Source: Chthoniobacterales bacterium
Lineage (GTDB): Bacteria > Verrucomicrobiota > Verrucomicrobiia > Chthoniobacterales > UBA10450
Reading direction: 5' to 3'
Length of the DNA: 16,548 bases
NCBI GenBank assembly: GCA_013695925.1
Contig: JACCZO010000494.1
Span: forward strand, 1-16,548
The notes beneath the pieces are model-generated. The model was not told where the DNA came from. It saw only the letters and a program-made list of their open reading frames with translations, and did not search any database. The translations under genes were made by a program, and so were the position numbers. Each line of letters begins with the position of its first letter. The first letter of the stretch is position 1. This document shows, piece by piece, positions 1-6,299 of this stretch.

Positions 1-1
1 C

Positions 2-82
2 GGACTGGCGCTATGGGTCTCGGGCGATCAGCTCCTCAAAGGAGCGGCGCTCAACGCGGTCCAGATCGCGGAGCTTCTCTAG
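2..82 (+). CDS. asd: aspartate-semialdehyde dehydrogenase, C-terminal end only
   Basis: Frame 2 reads 26 residues and a TAG stop, ending GDQLLKGAALNAVQIAELL. This is the typical C-terminus of aspartate-semialdehyde dehydrogenase, where the KGAALNAVQIAE segment is highly conserved. The enzyme reduces aspartyl phosphate to aspartate semialdehyde in the cytoplasm, on the way to lysine, diaminopimelate, threonine and methionine. The rest of the gene lies left of the window, so its start and active-site Cys/His cannot be examined. A strong hairpin terminator follows the stop within 8 nt, and the next gene is convergent. The identification rests on a short but distinctive segment. Confidence 0.85.
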   Translation, partial: GLALWVSGDQLLKGAALNAVQIAELL

Positions 83-89
83 AAACAAA

Positions 90-126
90 ACGGCCCCAGG
101 ATTTCTCCCGGGGCCGTCGAGTTTTT
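90..126. terminator. bidirectional rho-independent terminator
   Basis: ACGGCCCC (90-97) pairs with GGGGCCGT (110-117), an 8-bp GC-rich stem. It is followed on the + strand by CGAG and TTTTT (122-126). On the complementary strand the stem is followed by TTTTG and more T. It lies between the convergent asd and DUF6600 genes and can end both transcripts. Confidence 0.85.
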
Positions 127-137
127 AAGTGAGTGCC

Positions 138-1958
138 TTACGGCTGTGGAGTCGGCTCTTCGGTCGGCTTGTTCTTTTTGCCTTTGCGCTCTCCGCTGGG
201 AGTATCGCTACCCTGCGGCCGTTCCGGGCGCTTCTGCTGAGGGCGAGCTTGCTCCTGCTGCGAACGCCCTTCCTGCATCTGGCGCTGAGCGCGCTCAGGC
301 CGGTCGGCCCGAGGCTCTGCCTGCGAACGAGCACCGGAGTTGTCGTCGGTCGAGGGCGCAGATTGCGTTTCTTCTGGCCGTTGACCACGGCGCGGGCGAT
401 TGGCTTCCGGCCGGGCGCTTTCGCCAGGCTGATTTTCGTCGGCCTGCTGCGCCCTTCTTGCCCGTTGACGGTCAGCTCCAGGCTGGCGGTCGGGTTGCGC
501 CTGCTCCTGGCCGCTCTGTTCAGCCCGCTGGGCGCGACGTTCCTCGGCCCGCTTCTGGCGGTCCGCACCTTGTTCGCGGTCGGGTTGGGCTTGCTCCTGG
601 CCATTCTGTTCTGCCCGCTGAGCGCGGCGTTCCTCGGCCCGCTTTTCACGGTCGGGCTTTTGCGTTTCGCTCCGCTCAGTCTCCTCGGATGGTTGCGCGG
701 ACTCCTGCTGCCCGGCATCCGGCGTTGCGGTTTCGCTGGCTTCCCCTGCCTGGCCACGACGGTTCTTGCGATTTTCCTCGCGGTTCTTTTGCGCTTCGCT
801 CTGCTCGGCGGCACGGTCGCGCTGTTCGCCCGGCTGAGCTTGTTCACTCTGCTGACGGGCCTGCTCGCGCTGCTGTCGCGCCTGTTCGCGCTGTTGCTGG
901 CGATCCTGTGCCTGCTGGCCGGCGGCGTTGGCGTCCGGCGCGGCTTCCTGCTGCTGCCCGGCGGCATTTTGATCAGCCCCCTGCTGCGGGCCGGCCACTG
1001 CTTCGCGTTTCCGGCCTTTCTGCGGCTGCAAATCGGGTGCCTTGATGTTTTTCGGGTCGCCCTTCTTCATCTCCGCTTCGACTTGTTGGCGGTTGTTGAT
1101 GCCCTTCCAGCCGGTCTCGAGAGTCGGCTTGGCCACTTTCGTTTTGACCTGCTTCGGAGCGACCGGCTGCTGCGACTTCTGGATGGCCGGTGCGACCACC
1201 GTCAATTGGTTGCCACTGACACGATTGAAGTTCCCTTTGCGGCCCTGGGCCAGATTGGCTCCGACGGAAGTCTCGCGCTGGATCGTGAGGCGCTGCACCG
1301 GGCGGGTCGAATATTGATTCAACCGGTTGAAATCGGGCCCGTAGTTGTAAACGACCGAGTTATTGTAGGTGATGTTGGTCACGTTCACGGTGTTATTGAT
1401 GATCGTGACGTTGCGCGTCGGCGGGAGGATTCGGCTCCGGAGGACGGGTTCGCCGATGTAGCGGATGTCGACGAAGTTGTAATAGAGCGGCCCGATGCCG
1501 AACTGAATGTCCACCTGGTTGGTAATGGCGGTGCCTTCATAGACCACCTCGCCCCGCTGCGGCGGCAAAGGGGCCCAGCCGACATAATCGCCGCCGGTGC
1601 GCCAGGAGACCCACGCGGGACCCCACTCATACCCCGGCACCCAGACCCAGCCGAAGCTGTCGAGATTTGCCCAGCGGCCGTAGTGATAAGTCGCCCAGCC
1701 GAAATCTTCGTAAGACACCCAGGTCCAGCCGAGATCGGTGTAGGCCCAATACCCGTCGGCGTAAGGTCGCCAATCGGAGTTGCTCACCGCCACGCTGGGC
1801 TGGAACGCATAACCGTAATCGGCCACCTCGATCCAGCTCCCCTGATCGGAGAGGTTATCGTAAAAGAAGTTCAGCGAGACTTCGGTATCCGCCTGCGCTC
1901 GCGGCGCGAGAGGGAGCAGGAAACCGACTATCGTTAGTGCAAGTAGGATTCGTTTCAT
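138..1958 (-). CDS. secreted DUF6600 (Trp/Tyr/Gly-rich) protein with long Gln/Glu/Arg-rich tail
   Basis: This is a 606-residue exported protein. Residues 1-23 form a clear Sec signal peptide (MKR, hydrophobic core, cleavage after AQA). Residues 25-135 carry repeated aromatic blocks (GSWIEV, YWAYTDLGWTW, FGWVWVPGYEWGPAWV, YVGWAPLPP), the pattern of DUF6600-type proteins. Residues 180-210 are Asn-rich (INNTVNVTNITYNN). From about 320 to the end the chain is low complexity, rich in Gln, Glu, Arg and Pro, and includes two near-identical 30-residue units starting KRAEERRAQRAEQ. The signal peptide supports this ATG. A 109-nt gap separates it from degQ upstream, so it probably has its own promoter. 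No catalytic motif is visible. A structural or surface role in the envelope is plausible, but the function is unknown. Confidence 0.8.
   Translation of the reverse strand: MKRILLALTIVGFLLPLAPRAQADTEVSLNFFYDNLSDQGSWIEVADYGYAFQPSVAVSNSDWRPYADGYWAYTDLGWTWVSYEDFGWATYHYGRWANLDSFGWVWVPGYEWGPAWVSWRTGGDYVGWAPLPPQRGEVVYEGTAITNQVDIQFGIGPLYYNFVDIRYIGEPVLRSRILPPTRNVTIINNTVNVTNITYNNSVVYNYGPDFNRLNQYSTRPVQRLTIQRETSVGANLAQGRKGNFNRVSGNQLTVVAPAIQKSQQPVAPKQVKTKVAKPTLETGWKGINNRQQVEAEMKKGDPKNIKAPDLQPQKGRKREAVAGPQQGADQNAAGQQQEAAPDANAAGQQAQDRQQQREQARQQREQARQQSEQAQPGEQRDRAAEQSEAQKNREENRKNRRGQAGEASETATPDAGQQESAQPSEETERSETQKPDREKRAEERRAQRAEQNGQEQAQPDREQGADRQKRAEERRAQRAEQSGQEQAQPDRQPGADRQRARRAQQADENQPGESARPEANRPRRGQRPEETQSAPSTDDNSGARSQAEPRADRPERAQRQMQEGRSQQEQARPQQKRPERPQGSDTPSGERKGKKNKPTEEPTPQP
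465..644 (-). repeat. two-copy 90-bp tandem repeat inside the DUF6600 gene
   Basis: Positions 555-644 and 465-554 are direct 90-bp copies with scattered point differences. Each encodes a 30-residue unit running from KRAEERRAQRAEQ to GADRQ. The in-frame period suggests recent duplication within the low-complexity tail, with copy number free to vary. Confidence 0.85.
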
Positions 1959-2067
1959 GGTGTTTGATTGATGTGCAGCCTTGGACCAGATCAGCCCGAC
2001 GCTTATTCACAGATTCGAAACTGGCCGCCGTTATGCGCGTTTCCCGCAGGGCGCCCTGGCCCTTGCC

Positions 2068-3618
2068 TCAGCGCGGTTTAATGACCACGAACGACCGGCT
2101 CCGTTGCCGGCAAACCGAGAGCACCTGCGGTTGATTCGGATCGAGCGATTGAACCGTCTGCTCGTAATCCTGCACCGAGGCGATGGGCTCCTGATTAATC
2201 GCTTCAATCACATCGCCGGCGCGCAATTGCCCGCCCGAGAACTCCGCCCCGACCTGCGAGATGACCACCCCGCGCACGCCCCGGGGCACGCCCAGCCGTT
2301 GCGCCAGTTGCGGGGTTAATTCCCGCACCTCGATCGAATCGAGCGCGCCCCCGTTTTCATTCGGTGGCCCCAGGTCCGGTTGATCGGTCTCGGAATCGTT
2401 AGGCGAAAGCGGCGGGGCCGGGCGTCCGCGACCATCCGGCGGCAGGGCGCGGGCCAATCCATAATTGGCCGGCTGCTCCTTGATCGTGGCCGCGAGGGTA
2501 ACGGGCTTGCCTTGGCGCGCCACCTGCACCTCCACTTTTTTGTCCAGCTCCACCTGCGAAACCAGGCGGCGCAATTCCGCGATGTTGCGCACTTCGCGGC
2601 CATCGAATTTCTGGATAATATCGCCCTGCTGGATCTTGGCTTCCGCCGCCGGCGAATTCGCTATGACCGCCACCACCGGCACGCCCGCGCTGTCCTTGGC
2701 GTTGATCTGCCCCGGTAGCAGCGCGGCCGTCTCGATCCCGAGATACCCGCGAATGATCCGCCCCTTTTGCAGCAAACTCTCCAGCGCCATCTTGACCGTG
2801 TTGGAAGGAATGGCGAAGCCGATCCCCTGCGAACCGCCGCTGCGCGAAATGATCGCGGTATTGATACCGACGATTTCGCCGCTCAGGTTGATCAACGGAC
2901 CGCCGCTGTTCCCGGGATTGATCGCAGCGTCCGTCTGCAGGAGATCGCCGAAGCCGTCGACGCGATTCGGGCGGCCCTTCGAGCTGATAATGCCGTCCGT
3001 CACCGTCTCGTCGAAGCCAAAGGGGTTGCCGACCGCGAGGACAAAATCGCCGGCCTGGACGACATCGGAATCGCCCAGCTTGAGCGGTTGCAACCCGGGC
3101 TCGTCGACTTTCAAAACCGCGAGGTCCAGCTCCTTGTCCGCCCCGATCACGCGCGCCTTTTTTGTCCGGCCGTCGCTCAGGACCACTTCGATTTCGTCCA
3201 CCTGATCGACCACGTGATTATTCGTAATGATGTGACCTTCCTTGGTCACGATCACACCCGAGCCGAGTGAATTTTGGACGAGCGCTTCCTCCGCCGGGCC
3301 GCGATACTGGCGATAACTGCCCCGGAAAAAATCGAACGGATCAAGGCCATATTGCGGACGCTGAATTCGCTTCGAAGTCTTCACACTGACGACCGACGGG
3401 ATGACCCCCGCGACCAGTTTCCGGCGCTCATTACTGAGGGAAGCGAGGCTGGCGATCGCCTTCGGATCGACCGCCGCGTCTTGCGCCAGCGTATACTTCT
3501 CCGAAGTCGAACGCTCCTTGAGGCTGAGCCGGCCATGCCGCAATTGATAGTCGTAAAGGAGTGAGACACCCGCGCTTAGGACGAGCACTAACAAGAGAAA
3601 CTTGAATAGATTTTTCAT
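2068..3618 (-). CDS. degQ: HtrA/DegP-family serine protease, membrane-anchored, two PDZ domains
   Basis: This is a 516-residue envelope quality-control protease. Residues 4-21 are a hydrophobic N-terminal anchor or uncleaved signal (MKNLFKFLLLVLVLSAGV) with no clear AXA site. The trypsin-like domain (about 65-285) has the full triad: His135 in ITNNHVVD, Asp165 in ELDLAVLK and Ser238 in NPGNSGGPL. PDZ1 is about 290-380 and PDZ2 about 430-516, joined by a Pro/Asp-rich linker (392-425). The ATG at 3618 is chosen because it starts the signal-like segment and overlaps the recG stop as TGATG. The open frame extends far upstream, but only as an out-of-frame shadow of recG. Coupled translation with recG is implied. 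DegP, DegQ and MucD cannot be told apart from sequence alone. Confidence 0.93.
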   Translation of the reverse strand: MKNLFKFLLLVLVLSAGVSLLYDYQLRHGRLSLKERSTSEKYTLAQDAAVDPKAIASLASLSNERRKLVAGVIPSVVSVKTSKRIQRPQYGLDPFDFFRGSYRQYRGPAEEALVQNSLGSGVIVTKEGHIITNNHVVDQVDEIEVVLSDGRTKKARVIGADKELDLAVLKVDEPGLQPLKLGDSDVVQAGDFVLAVGNPFGFDETVTDGIISSKGRPNRVDGFGDLLQTDAAINPGNSGGPLINLSGEIVGINTAIISRSGGSQGIGFAIPSNTVKMALESLLQKGRIIRGYLGIETAALLPGQINAKDSAGVPVVAVIANSPAAEAKIQQGDIIQKFDGREVRNIAELRRLVSQVELDKKVEVQVARQGKPVTLAATIKEQPANYGLARALPPDGRGRPAPPLSPNDSETDQPDLGPPNENGGALDSIEVRELTPQLAQRLGVPRGVRGVVISQVGAEFSGGQLRAGDVIEAINQEPIASVQDYEQTVQSLDPNQPQVLSVCRQRSRSFVVIKPR

Positions 3619-6299
3619 CAACTGACGTGGGAGAAGGTTTTGCCCACTTCTTCGACAACCAATGGCCGGAAACGTTGATTCTCCGGCTTTTCCAGGAGCG
3701 GGTCGTCGCGGAAGATTTTGCTCGCCGCCCGCCGCGCGCGCTGCATCAATTTTGCGTCGGTGCGCAAATTGCCAAGCTTCAGAGCCGGTAAACCGCTCTG
3801 CGCCGTCCCGAGGAGATCGCCCGGGCCGCGCAGCTGCCAATCCGCTTCCGCGACCTCGAAGCCGTTGCTCGTTTTTTCCAGGACGCCCAGCTTGGCGATG
3901 GTTTCCTCGGAAGGATCGGAGCGGAGCAGGATGCAATAAGATTTGTGCTCGCCCCGCCCAATCCGCCCCCGTAACTGGTGCAACTGTGCGAGGCCAAAAC
4001 GCTCCGCGTTTTCGATCAGCATGACGGTCGCGTTTGCCACATCTACGCCCACTTCGATGACCGTGGTACTGATCAGCACACGTGTTAGGCCACGGCGAAA
4101 ACGTTCCATAATCGCCTGTTTTTCGGGCGCTGGGATGCGCCCGTGAAGTAACTCGCAGCGGAAGGGCCCGAGGCGTTCGTGCCATTTTTCAAACTCCGCG
4201 CTCGCCGCTTTCGCCTCCAGCTTCTCGCTCTCGTCGATCAGCGGATAAACGATATAAGCCTGCCGGCCCGCTTCCAGTTCGCGGCGCAAAAACGCGAGCA
4301 CATCCGGCAGCTTTTCTTCAGCGCGCGCCGCGGTCACGATCTTGCCGCGATCGGCCGGCATCTCATCGATCGTCGAAACATCAAGATCGCCATAAAGGCT
4401 CATCGTCAGCGTGCGCGGGATTGGCGTCGCGGTCATGACGAGAACATCCGGGGCCGGGTCTGGTGTCGTTAGGCGGCCACGTTGCGCGACGCCGAACTTG
4501 TGTTGTTCATCGATCACGACCAGCCCGGGATTCTCGAGACCTTCCGGCTCGTAGAGCAGGGCATGGGTGCCGACAAAAATCTGGCCAAGGGGCGCTTTCC
4601 TCTCCGGGGAGCACGGGCTGTCAGCCCGTCGCGGCGTGCAGTCTGCGCGCCGCCCGCGCGCAGTGTTCCGGTCGGGAATTCCCGGAAACCAAATCCATGG
4701 ATAGCGCCCCTCCCCCCTCTCCAATCCGGCGTCGGACGGATTCCTTAGAACGTAATCGAACTTCTCCTGCAAATCCCTTTCCGAGCGGATCAAACGGTCA
4801 AACCATTCCTCCTCCCAAACTGGCCCCGTCGTTCCTGCCACTTTATTGATAACGCGCGCGGTATGGCTTTTGATGCTGTGAAAAATCTCCCTTAGCGAAA
4901 AAAAGACCGTCTCGCCGCCACTTGTTTCCTTGATCGCGGGCTCAAACAGGAGGTGGACGTGATCCGGCATTACGCACGCGGCGTAAAGCGTGTATCGCTC
5001 CTCATTCCAATGGAGCAGGGACTCAAGAACGATGTCGCGCGCGGCGGTTGAGAGTTCGCGTTTCTTTCGAGTGGAGAAGGTGACGGCATACTTCGCCCAT
5101 GGCCGTTCGAAATGCGGAAGGTTTCGCTTCCCGTAGCGTATCTGCGACGCGGATGTGCCGGAGAGACTCTCCGGCACAACGGGCTGGCAGCCCGTGCTCC
5201 CCGGAGTTCGCGCCTGCGCGTTGGCAAAGAGCGGCAGCGGGTCTTCTTTGCGCGCACCAGTCCGCAACGAGACCGGCACGCCTAACGGCTCCAGCCAGCG
5301 CCGCAGGACTTCGTAATGCTGCTCGGCAAGAATCTGCGTCGGCGCCATCAACGCCGCCTGGAAGCCGGCTTCGACGGCAAGCAGCATGGCGGCGATCGCG
5401 ACCACTGTTTTCCCCGAGCCAACGTCGCCTTGCAGCAAGCGGTTCATCGGAATGCTCGAGCGCAGATCGCCGCGCAGTTCCTCGATCACCCGGGCCTGCG
5501 CATTCGTTAGGTCAAACGGCAGCGCGCGCAGAAAGCGCTCGAGTAATTCTCCCGGGCCGCAATGAATCGCCCCGCTCCGCGCCCGGGAACGCGCCCGGCG
5601 GGAGGAGAGAAGCATTTGTATCGCGAAGAATTCCGCCAGGACAAGCGTTTCGCGGGCGCGCGCGAGGTCTTCCTCCGAGGAAGGAAAATGAATCTCGTGC
5701 CGGGCCCGGGGCGATTGAGTCGCATCGATTTCAGATGGCAACAGAGTCCGGCCATCGTCCTCTTCCCATTCCTCGAGCAGGCGATAAATCAAACCGCGTA
5801 AGACGCGCTGCGACAATCCCTCGGTCGCGGGATAAATCGGCGTGATCCGGCGGAAGTGGATTGAGATTTCGTCGTCGTTCTCGATCACCTCGAACTCCGG
5901 GTGTTCCAGGCAGAGGCGTTGCCCGCGCAGGCGCGGCTTGCCGAAAACGACCAGGCGTTGCCCGGTCAGGATCATTTTCTGGACGTAATGGAGGTTGAAC
6001 CAGCGAAGGATGAGCGGCTGACTCAGAGCGTGCGCACCGTCTTCCTGCAAGGTCGCTTCGAAAATCTTCCTGCGCCCGAAGCGATTCAGGCGCGTCTTAA
6101 CCACTTCCCCACAGAGGCAGACCGGCTGCTCGCTTGCCTCCCGCGGAAAACCGGCGAACTCGCGCCGGTCCTCGTAACGCCGCGGATAATGGGTGAGCAA
6201 ATCGCCGACGGTCTCGAGTCCAAGCCGGCGCAGTTGCGTACTGCGCGGACGCGGAATCCACTCGATCTCGCCTAACGAATCTGCGCTCGTTAGGCTCAT
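3618..6299 (-). CDS. recG: ATP-dependent DNA helicase RecG carrying an in-frame RAYT (HUH transposase) insertion
   Basis: RecG remodels stalled forks and Holliday junctions. The frame encodes 893 residues, about 200 more than the usual ~690. An N-terminal wedge/OB region (about 55-160) is followed by helicase motifs: GDVGSGKT (291-298), the motif Ia region MAPTQILAEQH (318-328), IDEQH (596-600), TATPIPRT (623-630), and motifs V/VI in STTVIEVGVD and QLRGRIGRG (about 744-783). Residues about 366-566 are foreign. They begin TPGSTGCQPVVPES and include a complete RAYT-like domain with HUH motif PDHVHL (His447, His449) and the YVLRNPSDAG motif (Tyr516). RecG resumes at GQIFVGTHALLYE. There is no stop or frameshift across either junction. 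The ATG at 6299 overlaps the recJ stop (ATGA); an upstream ATG at 6398 lies inside recJ. The TGA overlaps the degQ start. Whether the fusion protein is active is unknown. Confidence 0.92.
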   Translation of the reverse strand: MSLTSADSLGEIEWIPRPRSTQLRRLGLETVGDLLTHYPRRYEDRREFAGFPREASEQPVCLCGEVVKTRLNRFGRRKIFEATLQEDGAHALSQPLILRWFNLHYVQKMILTGQRLVVFGKPRLRGQRLCLEHPEFEVIENDDEISIHFRRITPIYPATEGLSQRVLRGLIYRLLEEWEEDDGRTLLPSEIDATQSPRARHEIHFPSSEEDLARARETLVLAEFFAIQMLLSSRRARSRARSGAIHCGPGELLERFLRALPFDLTNAQARVIEELRGDLRSSIPMNRLLQGDVGSGKTVVAIAAMLLAVEAGFQAALMAPTQILAEQHYEVLRRWLEPLGVPVSLRTGARKEDPLPLFANAQARTPGSTGCQPVVPESLSGTSASQIRYGKRNLPHFERPWAKYAVTFSTRKKRELSTAARDIVLESLLHWNEERYTLYAACVMPDHVHLLFEPAIKETSGGETVFFSLREIFHSIKSHTARVINKVAGTTGPVWEEEWFDRLIRSERDLQEKFDYVLRNPSDAGLERGEGRYPWIWFPGIPDRNTARGRRADCTPRRADSPCSPERKAPLGQIFVGTHALLYEPEGLENPGLVVIDEQHKFGVAQRGRLTTPDPAPDVLVMTATPIPRTLTMSLYGDLDVSTIDEMPADRGKIVTAARAEEKLPDVLAFLRRELEAGRQAYIVYPLIDESEKLEAKAASAEFEKWHERLGPFRCELLHGRIPAPEKQAIMERFRRGLTRVLISTTVIEVGVDVANATVMLIENAERFGLAQLHQLRGRIGRGEHKSYCILLRSDPSEETIAKLGVLEKTSNGFEVAEADWQLRGPGDLLGTAQSGLPALKLGNLRTDAKLMQRARRAASKIFRDDPLLEKPENQRFRPLVVEEVGKTFSHVS
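4602..4629 (-). repeat. REP terminal repeat, distal (3') end of the RAYT cassette
   Basis: This is a 28-bp sequence starting CTCCGGGGAGCACGGGCTGT and ending CAGCCCGT. It is the inverted partner of 5179-5206 with a single mismatch in the centre. The inner 17 bp can fold as a hairpin. In recG frame it encodes RADSPCSPE. Confidence 0.85.
5155..5206 (-). repeat. REP terminal repeat plus adjacent perfect hairpin, proximal (5') end of the RAYT cassette
   Basis: Positions 5179-5206 are the inverted copy of 4602-4629. One base inside it (5155-5177) lies a second palindrome with 11-bp arms, GTGCCGGAGAG and CTCTCCGGCAC, around a single base. The REP/hairpin pair resembles the paired hairpins that RAYT enzymes bind. 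In frame it encodes TPGSTGCQPVVPESLSGT, a peptide typical of REP sequences read through by genes. Confidence 0.85.
6270..6295. repeat. inverted pair of the TCGTTAGGC word at the recG start
   Basis: GCCTAACGA (6270-6278) and TCGTTAGGC (6287-6295) form a perfect 9-bp inverted repeat with an 8-nt loop, starting within a few bases of the recG ATG. In mRNA this is a potential hairpin at the coupled recJ/recG start. It is also two copies of the word dispersed across the window. Confidence 0.75.

Larger units (their letters stand above)
4602..5206 (-). mobile_element. REP-bounded RAYT transposase cassette inserted in recG
   Basis: The 605-bp segment is bounded by inverted 28-bp sequences (4602-4629 and 5179-5206) that differ at one base. 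Each contains a palindrome of the form ACGGGCTGNCAGCCCGT. Between them, recG residues about 385-545 match the REP-associated tyrosine transposase family: RNLPHFERPWAKYAVTFST, then VMPDHVHLLFEP (HUH), GPVWEEEWFDRLIRS, and DYVLRNPSDAG with the presumed catalytic Tyr516. Family knowledge: RAYTs are single-strand-acting Y1 HUH enzymes that recognise REP hairpins and are usually single-copy. The domain has no ATG of its own before the HUH motif. An in-frame GTG (recG Val375) is the only visible candidate for an independent start. No target duplication is apparent, as expected for HUH elements. Confidence 0.85.

Noticed and set aside
465..644. CRISPR-like repeat
   Set aside because: Two 90-bp direct coding repeats without spacers are an in-frame protein duplication.
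129..1937. 602-codon open frame on the + strand opposite the DUF6600 gene
   Set aside because: It is Leu/Arg/Pro-rich shadow translation of a stop-poor GC-rich coding strand. The minus-strand frame has a signal peptide and family motifs.
2047..2058. 12-bp palindrome CAGGGCGCCCTG after degQ
   Set aside because: It is short, has no T-run and no copies noticed, so it is not enough to call a terminator or operator.
3619..4185. N-terminal extension of the HtrA frame to 705 residues
   Set aside because: The extra 189 residues are an out-of-frame read of recG. The signal-like segment starts at 3618.
4602..5206. The recG insert as an intein
   Set aside because: There are no splice-junction Cys/Ser and His-Asn residues and no Hint or homing-endonuclease motifs. 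The insert has HUH transposase motifs and REP ends instead.
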